DNA of 64,000 nucleotides. Source: CAVZYN01 sp963779515 (GTDB lineage Bacteria > Pseudomonadota > Alphaproteobacteria > Rhizobiales > Hyphomicrobiaceae). The position numbers and the translations under genes are program-made. The notes under the pieces were generated by a model. The model was not told the origin of the DNA. It ran no database searches and saw only the letters and a program-made list of their open reading frames with translations. Shown here in pieces: positions 1-6,208 of the stretch. Every line of letters begins with the position of its first letter. Position 1 is the first letter of the stretch. The stretch lies in NCBI GenBank assembly GCA_963779515.1, contig CAVZYN010000001.1, positions 620,001 to 684,000 of the forward strand, in the 5' to 3' direction.

Positions 1-2
1 TC

Positions 3-521
3 GCGGTGCTCTACGCCGAGGCGCGGCGCACCGCCACGCCAGCAGATGAAGCGATGGTGCAGCGGATCGAACAGATCGACGGCACGTTCGCCGGCATCGA
101 GCGGGAGTTGGGCGAGATCCGGCGCACCGCACAGGCGCTGGCGCAGCGGCGGATCGAACTCGAAAATACGCGCGAACGGTTTCGGGGCGCCGGCTACGAT
201 CATCCAAGCGTCGTATTCGGCAACGAGGTCGATATCGGGCGCGTTCTGGCGGGCATCCTCGAAGGCGCCGTGCGTAGCGGCATCCTGTGGGATATCCTGC
301 GCGGCGGGTACGGCACGCGTCCATCGCGCAGCCGCCCGACCTTTGGCGCACCGACGTTTCCGTTTCCATTCCCCATGCCGGGCGGCGGCAACGATGGCCC
401 ATCGGGTGGTGGCTGGCGATTGCCCGAGTCGCAAGGCGGTTGGTTTCCGTCCGGCGGCGGCGGAGATAGCGGCGGCGGCTCGAGCAGTGACGGCGGTTTC
501 ACGACAGGTGGCGAGATGTGA
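3..521 (+). CDS. Hypothetical protein, 5'-truncated, Gly-rich tail
   Basis: The reading frame is open to the left edge of the window, so the true start is probably outside it; the first in-window start codon is a GTG at 6. The visible part has a charged helical stretch (about residues 15-60) that looks coiled-coil forming, a short hydrophobic segment, and then a Pro/Gly/Ser-rich low-complexity tail with many Gly runs. Tails like this end YgcG/TPM-type surface proteins, but no TPM domain is visible here, so the function is unassigned. It precedes a membrane protein gene on the same strand by about 50 bases. Confidence 0.6.
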   Translation, partial: AVLYAEARRTATPADEAMVQRIEQIDGTFAGIERELGEIRRTAQALAQRRIELENTRERFRGAGYDHPSVVFGNEVDIGRVLAGILEGAVRSGILWDILRGGYGTRPSRSRPTFGAPTFPFPFPMPGGGNDGPSGGGWRLPESQGGWFPSGGGGDSGGGSSSDGGFTTGGEM

Positions 522-569
522 GGCGAGGGGGCAGGGCCGAGCGCGTGAATTTTTGTTTGGGAGATTGTC

Positions 570-1094
570 ATGCCGCGAAGAGCAAGATTTTCGATGCCGA
601 TGTGGATCGCCGCGCTCATCGGCTTGTTGGCGTGGCCCGGCGTCGCCGAGGCGCACGGCCTGCCGCCGGCTGTCGCAATCTTCATTTTGGCGTTCCTCGT
701 CTTTGCCGCGGCCGCAATCGCGTTCGCCGATTTTTATGCGATCAGACTTTGGCTCCTTCCGCACCATGCGGGCGCTGCCGCGTTCCAGTCCGTCATCATC
801 ACCGTGGCAACAGCAATTGCGGGGATGTATGTCTTGGGCCCGTTGGGACGATACGTGCCCGATAAGTTGGAGCCGATCCATATCGGAGCCGCGAGACTGT
901 TGCGCGTGTACGATGTCCCCTTCGGCGTGGTGCTGGTGACGCTGGCGATTGTTCTAGCCAAGGCGCTGTTTCTGCGGTGGCGCTTCGCGCTGCCGGTGTC
1001 GCGGCGCACGCTTAGTGTTCTCGGACTGGCCAATTTCTTGAGCGTTGGCGCGGCAGGCCTCGCGGCGGCGGCCGTTGCTTTCTTTTGGCGATAG
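570..1094 (+). CDS. Multi-pass membrane protein, unknown function
   Basis: A 174-residue protein starting at ATG 570 after a GGGAG-like ribosome binding site. The first 28 residues look like a signal peptide or first membrane helix ending AEA-HG. Further hydrophobic segments lie at about 33-55, 72-92, 118-135 and 145-172, so four to five membrane passes are likely. I do not recognise a family. It sits in the same direction between the Gly-rich protein and the NamZ-like gene, whose start is 11 bases downstream, so the three may be co-transcribed. Confidence 0.7.
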   Translation: MPRRARFSMPMWIAALIGLLAWPGVAEAHGLPPAVAIFILAFLVFAAAAIAFADFYAIRLWLLPHHAGAAAFQSVIITVATAIAGMYVLGPLGRYVPDKLEPIHIGAARLLRVYDVPFGVVLVTLAIVLAKALFLRWRFALPVSRRTLSVLGLANFLSVGAAGLAAAAVAFFWR

Positions 1095-1105
1095 GGAAAA
1101 AGCGA

Positions 1106-2425
1106 ATGGCGTCATCCGATGGTGTGCCAGGCCCGCATGTTCGTACGGCACCTTCCGCGCGGCGCGTGAGCCGGCGCGTCGCGATGGCGGCATTGGCGTC
1201 AGCCGTGCTGCCCGCCCAGGTGACGGAGGCGGTTTCCGCCGCGCCTGTTGTGACAGGTGCAGCCGTCTTGGTGGCACAAGGGATGAAGCCGCTGACAGGC
1301 AAACGCGTCGGGCTGATCACCAACCAGACCGGACGCGTGGGCGGCGAGCACATCGCGGATCTGATCAGCAAGGCACCGGGCGTGAAGCTCGCGGCGATCT
1401 TCGCGCCGGAGCACGGTTTTCGCGGCAACGCCGAGGCGGGCGCGTCGGTCCGCGATGGCCGCGACCAAAAGACCGGCGCGCCGGTCTTCAGTCTCTACGG
1501 TGCTACCAAGAAGCCGGCGCCCGAGATACTGCGCGATGTCGATGTGCTCGTGTTCGATATCCAGGACGTCGGGGTCCGCTTCTACACCTACATCTCGACC
1601 ATGGGCCTCGCGATGCAGGCGGCCGCCGCACGAAAAATCCCCTTCGTCGTCCTCGATCGGCCAAACCCGCTCGGCGGCGTCGATGTGTCGGGCTTTGTGC
1701 GCGAAGCCGCGCACACCTCGTTCGTTGGCCAGTATCCGATCCCGATCGTGCATGGCCTGACGGTCGCGGAACTAGCGCACATGATCAAGATGGAGCGCTG
1801 GCTCGATGGCCTCGAGATGCTCGATCTCTCCGTCATGGCGATGACGGGTTGGAAGCGATCAATGCGTTGGCCGGCAACGGGCCTCACGTGGGTCGCAACC
1901 AGCCCCAATATCCCGACCTTCGATGCAGCACTGGTCTATCCGGGGATCGGCCTCGTCGGCGATACGCTGATGAACGAGGGGCGCGGCACGCCGACTCCGT
2001 TCTCCCAGTTTGGCGCGCCGTGGCTTGACGCCCAAGCCATGGCCAAAACGCTCAATGCGCTGGGGCTTCCCGGAGTGCGCTTCGCCGCGACCAGCTACAC
2101 CCCGCGCGCAATTGCAAACGTCGCCGCCAACCCGCGCTTCGAAGGTCAGAAGATCAACGCCATCCGGCTCGAGGTGACTGATGACGCGGCGTACCAGCCG
2201 CTCGAAGTTGGCGTGCACGTGCTGAGCGCGCTGCAGCGCGAGGCGCGCACCCGTGGCGCCCGGCTCTTCGACGGCTTAGGGATGTTTCACGCGATCGCGG
2301 GAACCACACGGCTGCATCGCATGCTGGACGCGGGCGCGGACGGCGCGGCGATTATCGCGTCCTGGCAGACTGAGGTCACCCGCTTCAAGTCTGAGCGCGC
2401 GAAATACCTGCTCTATCCTCAGTAG
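1106..2425 (+). CDS. DUF1343 family exo-beta-N-acetylmuramidase (NamZ-like)
   Basis: The 439-residue protein has the hallmark segments of DUF1343: GKRVGLITNQTG near the start of the domain, FAPEHGFRG, DVLVFDIQDVGVRFYTY, and FVVLDRPNPLGG. Characterised members (NamZ) release MurNAc from peptidoglycan fragments outside the cytoplasm. The N-terminus carries an SRR pair followed by a hydrophobic stretch (about residues 22-45), consistent with a Tat-type or lipoprotein-like export signal. The open frame extends back to a TTG at 1085, inside the preceding gene, but ATG 1106 is the better start. The 3' end overlaps the convergent DsrE-family gene by 7 bases. Confidence 0.88.
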   Translation: MASSDGVPGPHVRTAPSARRVSRRVAMAALASAVLPAQVTEAVSAAPVVTGAAVLVAQGMKPLTGKRVGLITNQTGRVGGEHIADLISKAPGVKLAAIFAPEHGFRGNAEAGASVRDGRDQKTGAPVFSLYGATKKPAPEILRDVDVLVFDIQDVGVRFYTYISTMGLAMQAAAARKIPFVVLDRPNPLGGVDVSGFVREAAHTSFVGQYPIPIVHGLTVAELAHMIKMERWLDGLEMLDLSVMAMTGWKRSMRWPATGLTWVATSPNIPTFDAALVYPGIGLVGDTLMNEGRGTPTPFSQFGAPWLDAQAMAKTLNALGLPGVRFAATSYTPRAIANVAANPRFEGQKINAIRLEVTDDAAYQPLEVGVHVLSALQREARTRGARLFDGLGMFHAIAGTTRLHRMLDAGADGAAIIASWQTEVTRFKSERAKYLLYPQ

Positions 2426-2796
2426 GTGAGAACCTTGGTGTCGCCTTCCATGATCTCCTCGATCATGTGAGCGCCGCCGACAATGCCGGCGCATTCCGGG
2501 ATCAGGTCGTCCTTCGTCATCTCGAAGAGATCGAGATTGGGCGAGCAGCAGTAGAATTTAACGCCGGCGTCGTGAGCGTCCTTGATGAAGTCGTAAACGG
2601 TCTTGGGACTGCCAGGTTTGACGGTGAGCTTTTCGGCGACGCCTTTTTTCATGAGGCGGCCGGACGTGGCTGTGCAGATCACCTCGACCTCGTAGTCCAT
2701 GGCGGCGGCGACCGACGCTTGAAAGATCGGTGCACCCAACTCCTCGCCATTGCGCGGGTCGGTATTGGCCATCACGATCAGCAGCTTTTTTGCCAT
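2419..2796 (-). CDS. DsrE/DsrF-like family protein
   Basis: A small cytoplasmic protein of 125 residues with the DsrE-type flavodoxin-like pattern: LLIVMANTDPRN at the N-terminus, a central VICTATSGRL segment and CCSPN in the second half. Family members bind or relay sulfane sulfur or act as uncharacterised peroxiredoxin-like proteins. ATG at 2796 is preceded by a strong AGGAGG, so the longer upstream frame is rejected. An ATTC-N8-GAAT palindrome lies 55 bases upstream, the site type used by persulfide-sensing SqrR/BigR repressors, and a SoxR-type sensor is encoded at 51.5-51.9 kb. A role in sulfur handling is inferred from this and from the YeeE genes nearby. Confidence 0.85.
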   Translation of the reverse strand: MAKKLLIVMANTDPRNGEELGAPIFQASVAAAMDYEVEVICTATSGRLMKKGVAEKLTVKPGSPKTVYDFIKDAHDAGVKFYCCSPNLDLFEMTKDDLIPECAGIVGGAHMIEEIMEGDTKVLTY

Positions 2797-2851
2797 GCGC
2801 GCCTCCTGTTGTGGGCACGGTAGCGGCTTGCGCGTCGTCGTCAAGAATTGT

Positions 2852-2867
2852 ATTCGAATATGCGAAT
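2852..2867. promoter_or_regulatory. Putative persulfide-repressor operator (ATTC-N8-GAAT)
   Basis: An exact ATTC, eight bases, GAAT match in an AT-rich island of otherwise GC-rich DNA, 55 bases upstream of the DsrE-family start codon. The same motif at nearly the same distance (54 bases) precedes the ArsR-type regulator at 51.86 kb. The motif is the one reported for Rhodobacter SqrR; regulation here is inference. Confidence 0.6.
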
Positions 2868-2871
2868 ATGA

Positions 2872-3564
2872 TTACATCCATCCACAGGCGGCGACGAGGC
2901 CGGTCATCAGCGGCACTAAGGCGTCCTCGAGTTTTGGTCCGAGCGCGGAGAGTGCCGCGAGTTCCGGTGCGGGGTTCTCGGGACTGTCCTCGAATTCCAT
3001 GATCAAGTCCTCGATCATGGCGCGACGCAGGCCCGGATGACCAACGAAGCCGAAGGCATTGTTGCCGATCTGGAAGAGGGCGGGACGCTGTGCGGTGTCG
3101 CGTGCGAGGATCTCCGCGTAGGCGGGCGGTTCTGCCCGGTCGCGCATGTAGACCACGGAGGGCATCGCCGTGGGCAGATGACCGCCAAGCGCGCCGGGCT
3201 GCGTGCGGTGCAGCGTGTCGACGGCGAGCGTGAGGCTGGCGGCCGTGGTGGTGCCGTCAGCCGCGAGCGAGAGGATCTGCGCACCGAGGCCAAATCCGAG
3301 CACGGGCTTGCCCATCATCAGGCAGGCGCGGGCAAGGCGCACTTCCGCGTCGAGCGTCGGCAGCGGGCGGCCGCGCGCAACCGTGCCCCATGGACCGCCC
3401 GAGAGCAGGATCAATCCGTCGCCGACGACCGACGGCTGCGGCAAGGCACCGCCCGTGGTGAAGGGGCGGAAGTAACTGAAGCGGATGCCGCGGCCTTCGA
3501 GGTGATCCTCGAGGCTGCCGAGCCATTCCGACTGTGTGTGCTGGATGACCGAGACGTGTTTCAT
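2872..3564 (-). CDS. Class I glutamine amidotransferase-like protein, nucleophile missing
   Basis: The 230-residue protein follows the GMP-synthase-type amidotransferase fold: an LILLSGGPWG loop (about 52-60) and the nucleophile-elbow region GKPVLGFGLGAQ (85-96). In active enzymes the elbow reads G-x-C-x-G; here the Cys position (about 92) is Gly. The late His region reads GHPGLR rather than the usual HPE. The protein therefore probably does not hydrolyse glutamine and may bind a ligand or partner. It ends next to the operator upstream of the DsrE gene on the same strand, so both could belong to one transcription unit. Confidence 0.75.
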   Translation of the reverse strand: MKHVSVIQHTQSEWLGSLEDHLEGRGIRFSYFRPFTTGGALPQPSVVGDGLILLSGGPWGTVARGRPLPTLDAEVRLARACLMMGKPVLGFGLGAQILSLAADGTTTAASLTLAVDTLHRTQPGALGGHLPTAMPSVVYMRDRAEPPAYAEILARDTAQRPALFQIGNNAFGFVGHPGLRRAMIEDLIMEFEDSPENPAPELAALSALGPKLEDALVPLMTGLVAACGWM

Positions 3565-3677
3565 CGGCTTGTCATAACCGCCCCAAGGTGGGCTTGTCGA
3601 ACAGGACCAGAACCGTCCTGCGTGAGGCCGGTCGGAATTCGGTGTTAGAGAAGGCAGACAAAGCGAAGGAGATAGTC

Positions 3678-4100
3678 ATGAGCAATTTTACACCGTGGGC
3701 GGGACTGATTGGCGGACTGATGATCGGCAGCGCGGCGGCGCTGTTCCTCTTGCTGGCGGGCCGCATCGCTGGAATCTCCAGCATTCTCGAAGGTGCGCTG
3801 AATCCGAATGACGCTGGGTGGCCGTGGCGGATCACGTTTCTTGCCGGTTTGCCACTTGGTGTTTTGATCGCGACGCTGGTTGCGCCGAGCGTGGTGCAGC
3901 CGATCGCCATGACTGCGAAATGGCCAGTGATCGTGGTGTCGGGATTGCTCGTGGGATTTGGCACGCGCATCGCGGGCGGTTGCACGTCAGGCCATGGCAT
4001 CTGTGGCATTCCGCGGCTGTCGGTGCGCTCGATAGCGGCGACTGGAATTTTCATGGCGACAGCAGCGGCGGTCGTGTTCGTCACCCGCCATCTGGTTTGA
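3678..4100 (+). CDS. YeeE/YedE family (DUF395) transporter half, first subunit
   Basis: A 140-residue membrane protein with about four hydrophobic helices and the family signature AGGCTSGHGICG (about 101-112), whose Cys residues are thought to pass thiosulfate or sulfane sulfur through the membrane. It is a half-length member, to be completed by the next gene, as in PmpA/PmpB-type pairs. ATG 3678 is chosen because upstream residues in the longer frame are hydrophilic and GAAGGAGA precedes the ATG. The second half starts 11 bases after its stop, so they form an operon. Confidence 0.87.
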   Translation: MSNFTPWAGLIGGLMIGSAAALFLLLAGRIAGISSILEGALNPNDAGWPWRITFLAGLPLGVLIATLVAPSVVQPIAMTAKWPVIVVSGLLVGFGTRIAGGCTSGHGICGIPRLSVRSIAATGIFMATAAAVVFVTRHLV

Positions 4101-4111
4101 GGAGAACGCGC

Positions 4112-4564
4112 ATGTTGCCTCTCATAGCACTCGCGGTTGGAACGTTGTTCGGCGCCGGGCTCGCCGTATCCGGTATGATCAATCCGCAAAAGATCTTGAA
4201 TTTCCTCGATGTGGCGGCGATCGCGAGTGGCCAATGGGACCCGACGCTCGCCGTCGTGTTTGCATCAGCCTTGGTGCCGATGTTCGTGGCCTACGCCGTG
4301 CGGCGTCGCCGTGCGAAACCGTACGTCGAGAATGCGTTTCATATGCCCGCCCGCGACGATGTCGATACGCCGCTGGTGGCGGGCTCAGCGCTGTTCGGTG
4401 CGGGTTGGGGGCTGGTCGGGTTATGTCCCGGTCCAGCCATCGCCGCGCTTGCGGCGGCGGGATCGCAGTTGCCGGCTCTGCTCGTCTTCATTGCCGCCAT
4501 GATTGCCGGTATCCTGGTATCGATCGCCTGGCGTCATGTTGGCACCAAGGCGGCGGTGCGATGA
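4112..4564 (+). CDS. YeeE/YedE family (DUF395) transporter half, second subunit
   Basis: A 150-residue membrane protein and the partner of the preceding half-transporter. It begins MLPLIALAVGTLFGAGLAVSG and contains the second conserved cysteine motif LVGLCPGPA (about 107-115). GGAGAA at 4101-4106 is its ribosome binding site. Its stop codon overlaps the ATG of the next gene (ATGA at 4561-4564), suggesting translational coupling. Together the pair likely imports a reduced sulfur compound; the substrate cannot be read from the sequence. Confidence 0.87.
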   Translation: MLPLIALAVGTLFGAGLAVSGMINPQKILNFLDVAAIASGQWDPTLAVVFASALVPMFVAYAVRRRRAKPYVENAFHMPARDDVDTPLVAGSALFGAGWGLVGLCPGPAIAALAAAGSQLPALLVFIAAMIAGILVSIAWRHVGTKAAVR

Positions 4565-5568
4565 GGATGGTCGTGATGTCGTTGTGCAATCGTGCGACTT
4601 TATCCTTCTCCCCCAGGGGCGAGGATAAAAACTGGTGGTTGATGGCGGCATTGGCGCTTTTGGTGTCCATCGGTTTGGCGCCGGCCCGCGCCGCCGATGA
4701 CGTCGCGGTCGAGGTGACGAATGCGTCGGAGCCGGTGCTGTGCGCGGAGAAAGACAACGTCACGCTGAATTTCGCCGCCCGCGACGTGACCAAGTTCCGC
4801 ATCGAGGCGGCGCATCCCGCCTACATCGGCATGCTGCAGAAGGACTCCTACGACGCCGATTGGACCGCCTGCGACATGAGCAAGGATCCGGTGATCGCAT
4901 CGACCGTGAAAGTGCCGACGCGCAAAACGATTTACGAGGAGCCCGACATCTGGGTGGTCGGCTGGACCATGCCGACCTACTGGCGGCCGGCGAGTGCGAC
5001 GGTTCGGATCGGTGATCGCGTCGAGACGGGGATGCATCTGATCCAGGTGTGGATGATCCGGCCCATGGGCGGTGAAGAGGTGCTCGTGTTCTATCCGCAG
5101 GACGGCTATTGGCGCATGCGCCCCTTGGCTCCAGAGGGCAAAAGCGCGACCGCGTTCGGCTCGTCGTTTCTCGTTGGCCCCGTCGAGGTGGAAGGCCGCC
5201 CTATCGTCAAGATCAAGGAATTGGCGATCGATCCGAAGGCGCGCAAGTTCACGCTCGCGTTCGAGCGCGGCGGATCGGCGACGCTGACGATGACGAAGGT
5301 GGATCAGAACCGGCACGCGCTCGACGTCGCGTTTGACAAGCCGATCGAGGGCCGCCCGTTTGCGGCGCTGCGCTCGATGTACGTCACCGAGTTCAACAAC
5401 GACGTTGCCCGCGTTGCGGTGCGCGAGAAAACCGCCAAGGGTTGGCGCGAAGACGGCATCATGAGTTTCCGCAAAGCGATCGCCACCGACGTTTGGGCTG
5501 GCCGCACCGCGCCGTCGCGCCACAACACCTCCTCGCCCGACATGGTCCTCGGTGGCTTTGGAAAGTAG
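4561..5568 (+). CDS. Secreted protein associated with YeeE pair (quinoprotein dehydrogenase-associated type)
   Basis: A 335-residue exported protein. A hydrophobic segment ending PARAADD (about residues 28-46) is the signal peptide, followed by a soluble, beta-rich region with conserved-looking aromatic motifs such as WVVGWTMPTYW. I do not recognise the family. Translation may start at ATG 4561, overlapping the previous stop, or at ATG 4642, which begins directly at the signal core. The DNA between these two starts carries an imperfect palindrome of the repeat family also seen at 5.58 kb, so the first 27 codons may be insertion-derived. Context suggests a periplasmic partner of the sulfur transporter. 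Confidence 0.7.
   Translation: MRMVVMSLCNRATLSFSPRGEDKNWWLMAALALLVSIGLAPARAADDVAVEVTNASEPVLCAEKDNVTLNFAARDVTKFRIEAAHPAYIGMLQKDSYDADWTACDMSKDPVIASTVKVPTRKTIYEEPDIWVVGWTMPTYWRPASATVRIGDRVETGMHLIQVWMIRPMGGEEVLVFYPQDGYWRMRPLAPEGKSATAFGSSFLVGPVEVEGRPIVKIKELAIDPKARKFTLAFERGGSATLTMTKVDQNRHALDVAFDKPIEGRPFAALRSMYVTEFNNDVARVAVREKTAKGWREDGIMSFRKAIATDVWAGRTAPSRHNTSSPDMVLGGFGK
4599..4629. repeat. Imperfect palindrome inside a gene start
   Basis: TTTATCC (4599-4605) pairs with GGATAAA (4623-4629), and an inner CCCC pairs with GGGG around a single A. The shape and the TTCTCCC...GGCGAGGAT sequence resemble the repeat at 5580-5603. It lies inside the N-terminal codons of the preceding feature. Confidence 0.5.
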
Positions 5569-5579
5569 GCGTGTCAATT

Positions 5580-5632
5580 TCCTCTCCCGCCTGCGGGAGA
5601 GGATGTCACGGCCAGCGCAAGCTGGACGTGAC
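5580..5632. repeat. Compound REP-like palindrome, two adjacent hairpins
   Basis: The first hairpin is a perfect 11-bp stem, TCCTCTCCCGC against GCGGGAGAGGA (5580-5603). The second is GTCACG-G-CCAGC, a GCAA tetraloop, then GCTGG-A-CGTGAC (5605-5632). It is followed by a GTGAGGGTGCACC stretch. CTCTCCCGC/GCGGGAGAG palindromes with a GTGAGGG tail are abundant dispersed repeats in many Hyphomicrobiales genomes. It may also act as a terminator for the upstream gene, although no T run follows. Confidence 0.65.
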
Positions 5633-5902
5633 AGGTGAGGGTGCACCAAACACCAACAGTGGCCACTCCGCGTTCCGGAGCACCGTTGGTGACGTGAAAA
5701 CCGAAAGCGGGGCGGTGGGCCTCGTTATTTCGTATTTGTTTTGATGCGGCTCACGCCGCCCCGGCACGCGACGAGGGTGGGCCCTCTTTGCGGATCGTGA
5801 CACCACCATCCTCCCGCGCATCTTGATCGGAAGTTGAACCACGTGGCCGAACGGGAACGGCTATGCACGTGGCCGGCAGGAATCCCCAGCCTCGCTGATC
5901 TG
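5633..5902. other. Gene-free stretch between palindromes
   Basis: Part of the 640-bp region (5569-6208) without a convincing gene. The open frames here are continuations or shadows of the frameshifted oxidoreductase gene. Apart from two CACGTGGCCG direct repeats around 5840 and 5868, I see no feature. Confidence 0.5.
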
Positions 5903-5983
5903 GCTGGTGTCCCGTTTCCGAAGTTCGCGCACTGGCTGCCGCGTTTCGGGCCCGCGAACTTCGGAAACAAAAGGGACACCAGC
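5903..5983. repeat. Long bulged hairpin, copy 1 of a mirrored pair
   Basis: The outer arm GCTGGTGTCCC (5903-5913) pairs with GGGACACCAGC (5973-5983). The inner arm GTTTCCGAAGTTCGCG (5914-5929) pairs perfectly with 5953-5968. Four unpaired A residues (5969-5972) form a bulge in the 3' arm, and the loop is 23 nt. The 27 paired positions contain no mismatch. Confidence 0.85.
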
Positions 5984-5994
5984 AGTAATAGTTT

Positions 5995-6072
5995 GCTCGT
6001 GTGGCTTTGGTTCGGAAGTTCCCAAATTCATGCACCGCGACGGCATAGGAACTTCCGAACCGCCACACGAGC
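5995..6072. repeat. Long bulged hairpin, copy 2 of a mirrored pair
   Basis: The outer arm GCTCGTGTGGC (5995-6005) pairs with GCCACACGAGC (6062-6072). The inner arm GGTTCGGAAGTTCC (6009-6022) pairs with 6048-6061. Three unpaired T residues (6006-6008) bulge from the 5' arm, and the loop is 25 nt. Read on the minus strand, copy 1 has the same plan (11 bp, T-bulge, inner stem), so the two copies are in opposite orientation, 11 bases apart. Confidence 0.85.
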
Positions 6073-6208
6073 GTATCCGGCGTGCTCTCCTCACCCACAA
6101 ACTCAGCGGCGCGCCCGCGGCTTTCGGTGTGACGAGATTCCCGCAGTGTGCGTGCGCTCCAAAGGGCGGGGATAAGATTGTTTTGGGCGGCGGCGTGGGG
6201 GCGAAAGA

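Noticed and set aside
3573..3677. Persulfide operator before the YeeE pair
   Set aside because: ATTC is present near 3633, but no GAAT follows at the right distance.
5751..6208. Extension of the FAD oxidoreductase reading frame to 5751
   Set aside because: After the frame break the extension no longer matches the family; the correct C-terminus is in another frame ending at 6209.
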